Source: Candidatus Opimibacter skivensis (lineage in GTDB: Bacteria; Bacteroidota; Bacteroidia; Chitinophagales; Saprospiraceae). From it: a stretch of DNA of 37,040 nt. Positions 9,252 through 20,100 of the stretch are shown here, one piece after another. Within the stretch, counting starts at the first letter, position 1, and every line of letters starts with the position of its first letter. Location: the NCBI GenBank assembly GCA_016722045.1, contig JADKGY010000019.1, positions 1-37,040 on the forward strand. The letters are read 5' to 3'. The notes under the pieces are model-generated. The model did no database searches and was not told the DNA's origin. It worked only from the letters and a program-made list of their open reading frames with translations. The translations under genes and the position numbers were made by a program.

Positions 9252-9259
9252 CAAATATA
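9252..9259 (-). promoter_or_regulatory. -7 promoter element of the toxin-antitoxin operon
   Basis: TATATTTG on the minus strand matches TAnnTTTG and lies 22 bases before the antitoxin start codon. No clear operator palindrome is visible beside it. Confidence 0.5.
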
Positions 9260-9435
9260 CGAAAAAAGAACGTCTCTTCAGCCTTGATTTAAGCTCTACT
9301 TTCTTCTAACATCACCGTACCCTTGGTGAGAATTATTAAAAAACCCGAACCGCACGTATCGAGAGTATGGGGAGTATCGGCTTCTTTTTGGCCAACTTTG
9401 ATAAACCCCTTTAGATACCAAAACTCTGTGTAATA

Positions 9436-10392
9436 CTAATAGCGTTTACCAATTGTTTCTGACGGCATAGATTTTTGAATAACAGCCAGATCAGTTTTAG
9501 TTAATTCCACCTGGAATGCACCTAAATTCTCTTCGAGACGATGAACGTTTCTGGTGCCCGGAATAGTTATGATTTCATCGTTTTGAGACAGCACCCATGC
9601 AAGAGCAACTTGTGCTTTGGTGACTTCTTTATTTTGCGCGATTTGATCAATCACTTCAACAAACTTCAAGTTCTCCTTTATAGCTTCATCTTTAAAGCGA
9701 GGAAGAGTAAGACGCCAATCATTTGTTTCTAAATCTGCCTGACTTTTAATCGCTCCGGTTAGGAACCCTCTTCCCAAAGGACTATAGGCCACAAAGGAGA
9801 TACCGAGTTCATTACAAATATCAAACATCTCTTGCTCTGGTTCACGACTCCACAAGGAATATTCGGTTTGAAGAGCGGTAATGGGGTGAACTGCGTGTGC
9901 CCTGCGAAGCGTTTCTGCATTCACTTCAGACAGACCTATGTATTTTACTTTTCCTTGTTTGACCAAATCACTCAGTGTACCTACAATTTCTTCTATTTCC
10001 ACTTTAGGATCCTGTCTATGCATGAAATACAAATCAATGGCCTCAACACCCAGATTTTGAAGACTTCGGTCGCAAGCTTCCCTGATGTATTCCGGCTTGC
10101 CGTTAAGTCCAAGAAATTCACCATTGGGTCCTCGCATCACACCAAATTTGGTAGCTACGGTCACGATATCCCATCGATCTTCAAATGCTTTTCCTAATAG
10201 TCGTTCATTCGCTCCCCAACCATACATATCCGCTGTGTCGAAAAAATTGACGCCTAAGTCGATGGCTTTGTGCAATGTATTTATAGAATCTTTTTCATTA
10301 AAAGATCCATAAAACTCAGACATACCCATACAACCCAGACCTATTCTATTCACATTTAGTGTACTGTGTCCTAATGTTGTTGTTTGATTCAT
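9436..10392 (-). CDS. aldo/keto reductase
   Basis: A 318-residue NADPH-dependent aldo/keto reductase with a TIM-barrel fold, cytoplasmic. The catalytic set is Asp52 and Tyr57 in FFDTADMYG, Lys82 in TVATKFG and His125 in LYFMHRQDP. The cofactor end is visible as TIPGTRNVHRLEENL near residue 280. It resembles the YajO/AKR13-type oxidoreductases that act on small carbonyls. The gene is complete and undamaged. It lies 99 bases after an AraC-type regulator on the same strand, which is a common pairing and suggests local control. Confidence 0.93.
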   Translation of the reverse strand: MNQTTTLGHSTLNVNRIGLGCMGMSEFYGSFNEKDSINTLHKAIDLGVNFFDTADMYGWGANERLLGKAFEDRWDIVTVATKFGVMRGPNGEFLGLNGKPEYIREACDRSLQNLGVEAIDLYFMHRQDPKVEIEEIVGTLSDLVKQGKVKYIGLSEVNAETLRRAHAVHPITALQTEYSLWSREPEQEMFDICNELGISFVAYSPLGRGFLTGAIKSQADLETNDWRLTLPRFKDEAIKENLKFVEVIDQIAQNKEVTKAQVALAWVLSQNDEIITIPGTRNVHRLEENLGAFQVELTKTDLAVIQKSMPSETIGKRY

Positions 10393-10491
10393 TGTATCTG
10401 TATTTTAAAATTTCCAATACAAAGTTGAAGGATAGAGGACGCTATGATACGACCATAATCATACAAGAAATGACCAATTTCAAAGATTGGT

Positions 10492-11403
10492 CTACGATTT
10501 ATTCGTTTTTCGGAAAGTGTTTGGGGAAAGTTCGGTGTGTTTTTTAAAAAACCGACTAAAATGAGTAGCCTCACTAAAGCCTAATCTATAAGCGATTTCC
10601 TTCGAAGAGTAAGGCGTATTTAATAAAAGAGATTTGGCAACGGAGAGGGTTCGTTTTGAAATCCAATCATTCACAGTTCTTCCTGTTTTACTTTTTATGA
10701 CTGAGTTCAGATAATTTGGGTGAATATTCATTTTTTTGGCGAAATATTGAACTTGCAATTTGTCTTCATTATGCTTATCCCTTAAAACCTCCTTAAACTC
10801 TGTTTCTAAAAGCCTTTTGAATGATTTGACAATTTGAGAATCTCTATTCCCTTCTTCTATTGGATTGTAGGTTGACCAAAATTTTTCTTTTATCTTAAGC
10901 AGGATCACCATAAAAAGATTTCCCAGGATTTTGTTTTTGTATTCGGATTCCTTATTAAATTCTTTTAAAATTTGACTATACAAAGTTTCAAATTCTTCAA
11001 AATCAATTTGCAATAGCTTTTGGGGTGGAACTATTTCTGCCAATAAAAATGGAAATTCTCCATAAATTTCCGGATGAACATTTTCTCGCAGAAACTTTTC
11101 AGATAAGGTGATGATGTAAGCATCCTTTGATTCATATAATTCATAAGATTTTATGTGTCCCGGATTCGTAAAATAAATGGTGTGCGAATCGAAAGGGAAT
11201 TTATGGTCATCGAGCCAATAAACGCCAGACCCTTCTTTTGTCAAAATGAACGAAAAATAATCTGCCCGTAAAGTTGGTGATTGAAATGGAATTTCCGGAT
11301 GAATTTCAGGTATAGAAAGAATGGTAAAATCTATTTCCTGGTTAAAGGGCAAGCCGAGTGTTTTATATAAGTCAGAAATTGTATGATGTATTATGATTTC
11401 CAT
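10492..11403 (-). CDS. AraC-family transcriptional regulator
   Basis: A 303-residue regulator. The N-terminal 170 residues have the cupin-like ligand domain (SFILTKEGSGVYWLDDHKF, TIYFTNPGHIKSYEL). The last 100 residues are the double helix-turn-helix: KMNIHPNYLNSVIKSKTGRT, then LNTPYSSKEIAYRLGFSEAT and HFSRFFKKHTELSPNTFRK. It precedes the aldo/keto reductase on the same strand and probably controls it, perhaps in response to a reactive carbonyl. The gene is intact. Confidence 0.92.
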   Translation of the reverse strand: MEIIIHHTISDLYKTLGLPFNQEIDFTILSIPEIHPEIPFQSPTLRADYFSFILTKEGSGVYWLDDHKFPFDSHTIYFTNPGHIKSYELYESKDAYIITLSEKFLRENVHPEIYGEFPFLLAEIVPPQKLLQIDFEEFETLYSQILKEFNKESEYKNKILGNLFMVILLKIKEKFWSTYNPIEEGNRDSQIVKSFKRLLETEFKEVLRDKHNEDKLQVQYFAKKMNIHPNYLNSVIKSKTGRTVNDWISKRTLSVAKSLLLNTPYSSKEIAYRLGFSEATHFSRFFKKHTELSPNTFRKTNKS

Positions 11404-11593
11404 ATTTTATAGCTAACTATCACCGACAAGTGGCATTCCGCATTTTCATACTCATCTACTTAATCTATAATAGGGTATTTCTGCTGAAGGTATAAATCCA
11501 AGTTTTGCGCTAATTTGTATGAGCCAATATTTTCTAAACGGCATGACCCGTCTTTTTTTTTATTTCTTTTAATCTTACTGTTATGCGTTCATG

Positions 11594-13368
11594 CTACATT
11601 CTTTTTGCCCATTCATCCATATACGTTTCAAATACATCTAGCGGCATACTGCCCCCCTGCAATATAGCATCATGAAAAGCTGTCAGATTAAACTTTGCAC
11701 CCAACTCTTTTTTATATTTATCCCGAAGCTCTTTAATTTTCAATTCTCCGATTTTATAGGCTAGTGCCTGACCCGGCATTGCCATATAGCGCTCAATTTC
11801 TGCTGTCGCGTTTTGCTCAGATACAGCTTCATTTTCCATCATGTATTTTATCGCCTCTTCTCTTGTCAGTTTTCCCGTATGTATGCCAACATCTACAACT
11901 AAACGTATGGCTCTGTGAATTTCATTTCCGTATGCTCCCATTTTCTGATATAGGTCTGTGTAACATCCTAATTGTTCACCAAGAGATTCGCAATAGAGTG
12001 CCCATCCTTCTGAAAAGGCAGGATAATAAGAAAATCGCCTGAATTTCGGCAGAGATGTATTTTCCTGTAGTAATGAAAATTGATAATGATGACCTGGAAT
12101 AGCTTCGTGTAAAAATGTTGCTTCTAGTGCCCAGTTTGTTACGTTTATTTTTGTCGGGTCAATTATAGGAATGTAATAAATTCCCGGGCGTTTGCCATCA
12201 GCAGAACTGCGGTTATACTGAGGAGCAGCAGCGGCACGAAACGATTCCACCTCTCGCACTTCAAAAGGTGTTTTTGGAGCAACACTAAAAAGCTTTTTTA
12301 GCTGTGGTTGTATTTTAGCCAGCACCGCAAGGTTACTATCTAACACTTCCTTAATTGTTTTAAAAGGCATAAACCGTTTGTCGGTTTGCATATAGTTGAA
12401 CAGTTCTTTAAAGTGCCGGTATAACCAATGTTATTTTTTAATTGTTCCATTTCTGCAGTAATCCTGGTCACTTCACTTAAACCTGTTTCGTAAATTTCTT
12501 CAGGGAGATTTAAGAGTTGTAGTAAAAAATAAATATTGTACCGATACATAGCTTCACCGTTAGGTAAGGCATTAATACCGCTTGTTGAACGGGCAGCATT
12601 TAAATAATCCCCGCTAAAAAATGTGCTTAGTTTTTTTATAAGCAGGAATAAATTGTGTAATAATGGCATGAGTATATAAATTAGTCAAGCGCACTTTATC
12701 TACATTTGAAAATTGCTCCGGGAAACGTTTAACCGGACCATAAAAAACATTTTGGAAGTATCGCTTTGTGCAAGGCTTTCCATTTGAGGAATCATTTTCA
12801 ATACTAATGCCTTAGGCAACACCATTCCTGCTTTAATGCCTTTGCGGAAGTTTGCTATGGTATTATCTGTCCACACGGTGAACGCATCAATCCGTTGCAA
12901 CCAGTTATCATAATCCTGAACAGTTTTAAACGGTTGATCTCCTGTGCCATTCCCAAGCTGACCCATTTTAAGAGGTAATGAAAGGAACTGTGCAAAGGCA
13001 TCCACTCTTTGTGGTATTGTTCGGCATCGAGTTCCTGGTCAGAATGTCCCTTAAAATATAGAGAAATACGGTCTTCGAAATTCAGATTTTCCGGTTTGTA
13101 GCCGTTTAAATCTATTTGATATTTTGAATAAAAATCATGTGCTTGTTTTAAGAAAGCCTGTGAACCATCATTTGGCAGTATATTATTATAACGATTGTCC
13201 CCGCAGCGGTGGCTTCTAGTGGAAAAGTTTTAAACGGTCTTCGTAGTAGTTTTCAAATAATTGATGAAGCCCGCTATTACGGGAGATGTTTTGCGCAATC
13301 ACCTTTGATTCTGCCGAACAAAGAAAAATTAAAGCGATAAAAATTATTTTCTGCATATTATATTTCAT
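11594..13368 (-). CDS. DUF885 peptidase-like secreted protein (frameshifted)
   Basis: About 590 residues. A signal peptide starts it (MKYNMQKIIFIALIFLCSAE, then SKVIAQ). DUF885 landmarks follow in order: the N-terminal FENYYEDRLKLFPLEATAAG, the core KMGQLGNGTGDQPFKTVQDY and NFRKGIKAGMVLPKALV, then FLHEAIPGHHYQ, whose HExxxGHH-type histidines suggest a metallopeptidase site, then FSEGWALYCESLGEQLG and MPGQALAYKIGELKI. It needs at least four indels (near 13220, 13000, 12690 and 12380). Family members are exported proteins thought to cleave peptides; the substrate is unknown. It stands alone. Confidence 0.82.
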
Positions 13369-13510
13369 AATAAGATTTTTTACAAAATTGATTTTTTGCA
13401 ATTACTTTTAAATTAGAACTGCTGCCAATCATGACGCATAGTCGAGTCACACAAAGGACCTTCACCATTGCGTTCTACAGAACCGTGCTTGAACCTCTCG
13501 ATTCACTTTT

Positions 13511-13568
13511 AGTCGCCGAAGCTATTGCGAAGGAGACTTTTAGTCGCCGAATTCTTGGCGAAGGAGAC
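13511..13568 (+). repeat. two tandem 27-bp hairpin units
   Basis: Two copies of a unit beginning AGTCGCCGAA and ending CGAAGGAGAC, separated by TTTT (period 31). Seven bases in the middle differ. Each unit folds on itself (TCGC/GCGA or TCGCC/GGCGA), and the middle change extends the stem in the second copy. Confidence 0.7.
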
Positions 13569-13675
13569 ATGGCTCTTCCTGTTCAGTCACGAATGTAGTC
13601 AATACAATCTATGGAAGGACCCATTTCCGGTGATAAAACAAATCTGTCATAAGCTTCCTGGATTCGGTTCTGTCA

Positions 13676-13722
13676 GTTTCAAAAAGTCCGAGTGGTTGCA
13701 AAACGCCCTGACTTTTTGAAAC
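13676..13722. repeat. long hairpin with 21-base loop (hairpin 1 of a pair)
   Basis: Perfect 13-bp inverted arms GTTTCAAAAAGTC and GACTTTTTGAAAC enclose a 21-base loop. Loop bases 13692-13704 (GTGGTTGCAAAAC) are the exact reverse complement of bases in the loop of the second hairpin at 13782-13836. Confidence 0.85.
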
Positions 13723-13781
13723 TCATTATTTCTCTTAGAGTCTTCGCGTCCCGATTATTTTCCATTTTCGGAAGAAGATCT

Positions 13782-13836
13782 TTTTTAATTCTCTTGTAGG
13801 GGTGTTTTGCAACCACCCAGACAAGAGAATTAAAAA
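13782..13836. repeat. long hairpin with 23-base loop (hairpin 2 of a pair)
   Basis: Perfect 16-bp inverted arms TTTTTAATTCTCTTGT and ACAAGAGAATTAAAAA enclose a 23-base loop. Loop bases 13804-13816 (GTTTTGCAACCAC) pair perfectly with the loop of hairpin 1. The arms of the two hairpins are unrelated. The rest of 13402-14004 holds no supportable gene. Confidence 0.85.
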
Positions 13837-14004
13837 TACCAGGAAGGCACTTTCATTAAGGAGCCTGAGCTAATGCGGATCTGGTTGTTGATAAAATCTT
13901 CATTTATGAAATGAAATAAAAAAAGGAAATGCATATTAACTTATGGCAATTTGCTTGGGTAAACTACTTTACATAGGAGCCGATGTTATAAGCCGTTTTG
14001 CTTG

Positions 14005-14770
14005 TCATGGCATTAAATATATGCCAATAAGCAATTGGTTTTCTTGTCGCCATCGCAACCAACCTGTCAATGGATTTTTGCATTTTTCAATATAGTTGTG
14101 GCAAGGCTCACCTACATATGAATTATTTTCGTCATTGTAGAAGCAATCATATCTCACCTTTACCCAATCACCTTTAATTTCCATTGGACAAAATGACTCG
14201 TGTCCATTAGGAATTATCAATGTGTCCGCATTATCATTGGGTTTAATTCTTAGTGGGCATTTTTTTTGAAATGTCTCCATTTTTGCTTGTAAGTCGGCTT
14301 ATACCGAAAGATTGAGATATGTATTCGTCCCAAATTTTGAAGTGATAATTTTTTGTATTAGGTAAATATTTAACATCGGAAAAGTTTACTAAGACCTTAT
14401 ATGCCATTTCACTTTTTGCAATACACACAAAATGCATTATTCCGTAGTCAGGTTTAAAAAATTTTGAGCACATATTTATTTGGCTTGCGTCTTCATACAT
14501 ATCCCAACTCGAGATTTTGTCTTTCAGTAAGCTGTCATTAAAAATTTCAAATTTCAAAGGCGCAATAATCAAACCAATTCCTAAACTTGATTCTTGATTG
14601 TCGTAACTGCAATTGTTGTCTTGGTCGATTTTTTTGTTAATGGGTTGTGCTGAAATAGTGTCAATTGAAGCAATGTCTATGTTGTCAAATTTACTTTCAG
14701 AATTGTTGCTCTTCTGTCTGCACGAAAAGAAAATTGTCAAAATAAATATGGTTAACACTTGTCTTATCAT
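14005..14770 (-). CDS. hypothetical lipoprotein (frameshifted)
   Basis: About 255 residues. The N-terminus MIRQVLTIFILTIFFSCRQK is a lipoprotein signal with Cys17 as the likely lipid site. The mature part has no domain I recognise; it includes SSLGIGLIIAPLKFEIFNDS and, after the frame change, FCPMEIKGDWVKVRYD, which looks like an SH3-type strand pair, then YIEKCKNPLTGWLRWRQEN. The break falls exactly on a run of eight T at 14260-14267. With that repaired the reading is continuous to 14005. It stands alone. Confidence 0.7.
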
Positions 14771-15017
14771 AATCGTCTTAAAATGGCTTATACCATCTAA
14801 ATATACTCATCTCCATCTCATTAATCTTCAGGCATGCCCCCAAAATAGCTATTCACTTCCTCCATTTCTACCTATAACCTGAAGCAAATACTTTAAACCT
14901 ATTTAGCCGATCCTACCGACACCTTATAGCTTTAGAGTCATACTGCCAACCATCACCCTACCCCCTACTTTAATACACTCAACTCCCCTACCTTTACCCC
15001 ATTCAACCAATCAAACC

Positions 15018-16491
15018 ATGCTCAATATTCGTCGTTTCATTCTTTCCACTTCTTTCCTTCTGATAGGTATTCTGGCCACAATCCCATTTACAGCCACCGC
15101 CCAGAAATCCTCCATCGTCCAGGTACATGCCGACAAATCTTCAGGATACGGTGTAGCCTGCGGAGGCCCTGACCTCATCGTCACCGCCCTCCATGTCGTT
15201 TCCGGTAAAAGCACCATCATGGTTGTATGGCAGGGTAAAAGCGCATACGCCGATATTGAAAAAATCTACAAACCTTCTGACCTCGCGTTGCTAAGATTAC
15301 AGACTCCCCTTGGCATTCCCTTCACTCACACTCTACTCCGGCGAACCACCATACGACACCAATATAAATTTCTGGGAAATGCCGGTCAACACTGCAAGTA
15401 TGAGCGCAAAAACAACTGTACTTGAAGAACGTACAAGCCTCGCCAAGATCAGCCCCCGTGTCGCTAACAATCCAACGGGCCTTTCAAAAGCATTGTGCAG
15501 CGATGGCGGTCAGTACTATCCCGGTATGAATACCGAAGTGATCAATTTTAAAGAACCGAATATCCGTAAAGCGCATTCAGGTTCTCCACTGACGTATGAC
15601 AATAAAATATTAGGGATGGTAGATGGTGGTGCAAAACTTGTTGATGGTAAAGCTTGTGTATGGGCCATCCCCGCTGCTGATTTCAATAAACTTTTCAACC
15701 AGGGCACACCACTTTCAAAGCCCATGCAATCCTGTGATCAGGGAGGCATCGAAAATAAATATATGTACAGCGGTCTGCGCTCTGACAATCCCCTGCTCAG
15801 TCCGGAAGAAGTCAGACAGGCAAAACAGTTTGAAAACCCAATGAAAATTCCGACAGGTGGCGGTGAACTGATTCAACTTTATCACGACTACAGGATGAGT
15901 TTCGGCGAAGTGTATGAAACATTGTTTGACGACGAGAAACAAGATCTGATAGAAATACTTGATGCGGAGGAAAGTATATCCCTAGAAGACCTGCTCGACA
16001 AGACTATTGATCTTTATGTCGAAGATGTGACAGGCATCACCTTAATGATTCCGTCCCAATGCAGGTTGTCACGCACCGCTGATGATTACGGAACATTGAT
16101 TACCACGTCAAGTCCGGGAGGATTGATCACGATGTCTGTCTACATCTCTCCTAACGAGTCGATGGATAACGGATTGCAGGCGATGAGTGCATTCAAGTCA
16201 TACATGGCGACAAGCGGAATGATCCTGCAACCGAAAGATGAGGATGTTGATGACTTCACCGATGATGAAGACAATCCATACTACAGCGAGCACATCGAAA
16301 AAGAAGGCAGTAATCAGAATGGTGATGTTCAATCCGGGTGGTATGCCGATCTGATCATCAATGATGGTGATTTCCTCGCCGTCATCGTGACCGTCAATGA
16401 CTGGGCCGGTCTCGATAACCAACCGGATGAACTCATGTATTTCTATCTCATGGAGACGTGCGCGAGTCTTTGTGATTTTACGATTTACTAA
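15018..16491 (+). CDS. secreted trypsin-like serine protease (frameshifted)
   Basis: About 490 residues with a signal peptide (FLLIGILATIPFTATAQ, cleaved near residue 29). The protease domain has the S1-type triad: His59 in VTALHVVSG, Asp88 in KPSDLALLRL, and Ser187 in RKAHSGSPLTY, where a histidine replaces the usual Asp before the serine; VDGGAKLVDGK follows. From about 250 to the end is an unrecognised C-terminal region with acidic stretches (DEDVDDFTDDEDNPYYSEH). One indel near 15316-15322 shifts the frame. It converges with the CHAT-WD40 gene and has a strong stem-loop after its stop. It is probably periplasmic or outside the cell. HtrA-like PDZ domains are absent. Confidence 0.82.
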
Positions 16492-16508
16492 AATGGAAAA
16501 TTTAAAGG

Positions 16509-16549
16509 GTAATAAATAAATGCAAACTTAGTTTGCATTTATTTATTAC
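16509..16549. terminator. perfect 19-bp stem-loop after the trypsin-like gene
   Basis: Arms GTAATAAATAAATGCAAAC and its exact reverse complement enclose a TTA loop, 17 bases after the stop at 16491. The AT-rich outer stem and short loop fit a bidirectional terminator or 3-prime-end stabiliser between convergent genes. Confidence 0.7.
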
Positions 16550-16557
16550 TTGCTTGT

Positions 16558-16670
16558 TCGGCGTAGGCTGTGCCTACGTCGGAGTGTTAGCAAATTTCAG
16601 ATTTGCGTTCAATGCATTACTTCGCAAAACAGAGTTTTGCTGACGCGAAAGCGTAGGAACATCCTACGCT
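16558..16670 (+). repeat. mosaic of four small hairpins
   Basis: Four palindromes in a row: CGTAGGC/GCCTACG (16562-16578), GCAAAT/ATTTGC (16590-16606), GCAAAAC/GTTTTGC (16624-16640) and AGCGTAGGA/TCCTACGCT (16650-16670). The first two with their linker GTCGGAGTGTTA recur at 29365-29415 and, inverted, at 29241-29289. The third is followed by TGACGC, a linker also found at 22211. Confidence 0.85.
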
Positions 16671-16962
16671 TAACAAGGTCATGATTTCATAGGGATATCT
16701 TATCACCCCTCTCTCACATGAATTTTGTATCCCATTAAACGCATACTGTAAAAAGAGAGGGGATGGGGGTGAGTTACACGGAAGACAGAAACAGTATTCG
16801 TTATTCTCTGGCGTTCGAGTGTCCCTGACGTTCGAGTGTCTCCGACCTCGAACTCCTACGCAAGGCGCAGCCTTGAATACACCAAGACGTCGGTCAACCG
16901 ACCTAACATTTTGCTTTTATTATCGGATGACGGACGTTCTGGCGAAACCTTGATGTTAAGCG
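16671..16962. other. intergenic, more palindromes
   Basis: No gene is supportable. It contains a GTTCGAG/CTCGAAC inverted repeat near 16830-16853 and a CAAGGC/GCCTTG hairpin at 16861-16875, both resembling the modules just upstream. Confidence 0.5.
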
Positions 16963-17154
16963 TCATTCGTTACTCGTTACTTATTATTCGTTACTTGTTA
17001 CTCGTTATTCGTTATTCGTTACTCGTTATTCGTTACTCGTTATTCGTTACTCGTTATTCGTTACTCGTTATTCGTTACTCGTTATTCGTTACTCGTTATT
17101 CGTTATTCGTTACTCGTTATTCGTTACTCGTTATTCGTTACTCGTTACTCGTTA
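16963..17154. repeat. heptanucleotide tandem array, about 27 copies
   Basis: Roughly 192 bp built from the 7-bp units CGTTATT and CGTTACT, which mostly alternate to make a 14-bp higher period. The array ends exactly on the stop codon of the minus-strand WD40 gene (TTA at 17152-17154). An open frame through it is only a repeat translation. Confidence 0.93.
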
Positions 17155-20100
17155 TCTCACCACCCCAAACTCTTCCTTCTCTTTCTCCGACAGTTGATAA
17201 ATCGGATTTGAAGTCAATCCGCTATAAATCGCCCAGGGTGTGCGCCACCGATAAATGTATCCATCATCTGATGCAGTGAGTATATGACTTCCATCAGGTG
17301 TGAAGACACCATCATTTATTTTCGCTGTATGTTTTCTATATGTAGCAACCAACTCTCCATTGATCGTCCACAGATACGCGCGTCCATCATAACAGGTCGT
17401 CAGTATGTGATGACCATCAGGCGCAACAGACACTGTTGAAACATTTGCCGTATGAGGCAAGCTGTCTATAATCGTCCCATCTGCCGCCCAGATTTTGATC
17501 AATTTTCCTCCGGTCAGAATGTTATGATCATCCTGTGTAAAAATCGCCTGTTTTGGTTTTTCATTGTGATGCAGGGTCAACAATAATTCTCCTGCTGCAG
17601 AATACTTACGCACTGTGCTATCAGCACATGAAGTCAAAAGATATTGGCCGTCATGAGAGAATGAAGCTGAATAAATTTTGTTTTTGTGTTTCATCACATG
17701 CAATACATTCCCCTGTATATCTAAAACTGTGACTGCGCTGTCTGACGAAATCGTAAGTATGTGTGTATCATCCGGCGAAAAACCTGACCATAGTACATCA
17801 CCTTTCAAATGAAAAGAATGAACAAGCTGGCCATCTACCTTCCAAAGTCTGGCAAGACTATCAAGAGAAGAGGTCAATATGAGATCACCCTTGTGGGAGA
17901 AGCTCGCATTCGTCACTTCGCCTTTATGCTTCAACACGATGACATGTGATTCCTTCGGGTCCCATATTCTAGCCGTACTATCTCTTGATGCGGTGATGAT
18001 GCGCAACCCATCGGGTGAAAATAAAGCAGATGTAACCACACTGCCGTGCTTCAGACTATCGATCAGTTTCCCGGATGCATCCCATATTCTTGCAGTCGAA
18101 TCAAATGAAGCGGTCACATATCTGTCTCCTTCTGGGAAATAATCAATGGTGTTGACCGCTTGCGATTGTCTTGGAAATCTATGCAGAAATGGTTGTGAGA
18201 AGTCCCAGAGTTTCGCCGTGAAATCATTTGACGCTGTCAGGATACTTTTGCCATCAGGTGAAAACACAGCACTCACTTCAGTGCCCTTGCATCTGAAACT
18301 GTAGAGCGAATCCCCGTGATCATCCCATACTGTGATGTGAGCGGAATTAGAGTCAGGTGTAATCGTCAGAAAAAGTAGGCCATCTACCGAAAAAGCAGCA
18401 TTGATCACCCCTGAAGAAAAAGTATCTTTCAATGCACTACCCTCTTTGTCAAATAATGTACAATTGCCATTTTGAATGGTGAGTAAAAGATTTTCAGCTG
18501 GAGAAAAAATGACAATGTTATTATCCTGTTTTAGCTTTCGGACCATTGAAGAATAAGCACCTGTATTAATCGTGCTTCGAATAATTTTCATTCCATCCGT
18601 TGAAAATGAATCCAGGCTTGTCATCGATTCCGGGATACTATCCTTGTCTGTCAACCTTCCATCTTTCTCCCACAGATAAACATTCGTTCGTGTAAGGGTT
18701 AGTATTTGTTGCCCGTTAGGTGAAAGGCGGCGCTCTTTACTTCTATTTCATGTGGCAGTGAGAGGATTTCTTTTCCATTGATATCCCACAATTTAGCATA
18801 GCCATCTTCAGAAGCGGTCAGCACTTGCTTTCCATCCGGAGAAAATACTGCAGTGAAAACTTTTTTGGTATGGGGAAAATTTGATTTATACAGTGGCATC
18901 TCATCCTGTGTGTGAAATATATCACTCAGGGCAAGGATTAACAACGGGGGTGAATTTTCTTCAAGAGTTGAATAGGCATTGTACGCCACATCGAGTGCGA
19001 GCGTATTATCTTTCTTCAACTCCTCTCTCGCCGTGAAGGCAAGTTCTCCGGCTCGTGCGTATTGATAGCGTTGAGAAGCCACATGCCATTGCCATCCGGC
19101 AAGTGCTGCGAATATCACAACTACCGCGCCTAATACGCCGCGAATGATACGATTGCGTTGTCTGTCCTTTTGTGCCTGTACTTTTTTTATTCTGCTGAAT
19201 TCAAGAAGCTCTTTCTCTTTGTCACTGAGACTGCGCATGCCCTGCATTCCTTTTTCTACTACATCAAGTTCCGTTTCATTCAGCCATGAATTTTTTCCTT
19301 GCTCTGTTGCCTCACCTGTTTTTGCACCAAGGATACGAGCTGCCTGCTGACCCGGGCTGAGCGAGATGCTGTATTGACGAATCACAACGAGTGCAAGCAG
19401 ATTGTGTCCTAAGTTGGTACCATCCGAATGTGCACTTGTCAGCAAGAAAAGTTCTTTGCATTTTCTGATCAGGCTATTGATGATTTCATCCCGATCGCTA
19501 TAGATCAATTTTCGTTTCGCAGCTTCAAGGATTTCAGATTTACCCAGAGCAGATGTGTGACGATAGAGGAGGTCAAGCGCAAGACCCGATTGAACAGATT
19601 CCTTATTCCATTCTTTAAGCGTTGCGATTTGCTGATTTAAAAACCTGTCCATGATCTCACCGGACAGAATTCCCTGCTGATAGGATCTCATGGTGAAAGA
19701 TGGTATCTGTGCATTTTCCAACACAGCGGATGACCACAGATCTGACAGAATAACCTGCAGATACGGGGCCACTAATGTGTTATCTCCATCTGACAGATCG
19801 CCACAAAGAGTGGTTGGAAAATTATTAGAAGGTGTATTTTCAATCTGCAGACGATAATATTCTTTTGTCACCGGTGAAAGTGTGATGCCTGCAATCGCTT
19901 CATACAATCCATCCCATGTCAATGGCTGCAGAAATACATCAGCGTATGGAAAATGTGCGGACTGCAATAGATCACTAAACAAAGCATGATTCTCCTCGCC
20001 AATACTCAATACAAGTTTTCCGACAGGAGCTTTTTTTGTTTCAAATAGGCTGACCAGAATATCAATGAATGTTTTCCACTCCGCAGGATCAGAGGATATC

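Noticed and set aside
9832..10197. 121-residue plus-strand open frame
   Set aside because: It is antisense to the intact aldo/keto reductase.
13676..13836. Integron attC site or retron RNA
   Set aside because: No GTTRRRY/RYYYAAC core sites, integrase or reverse transcriptase are present in the window.
16963..17154. Possible CRISPR array
   Set aside because: Units are contiguous 7-mers with no spacers and no cas genes nearby.
16836..17279. 147-residue open frame on the plus strand with repeated LLVIRYSLFVTRYS
   Set aside because: It is the translation of the heptamer array and runs into the antisense of the WD40 gene; it has no start signal or non-repeat homology.
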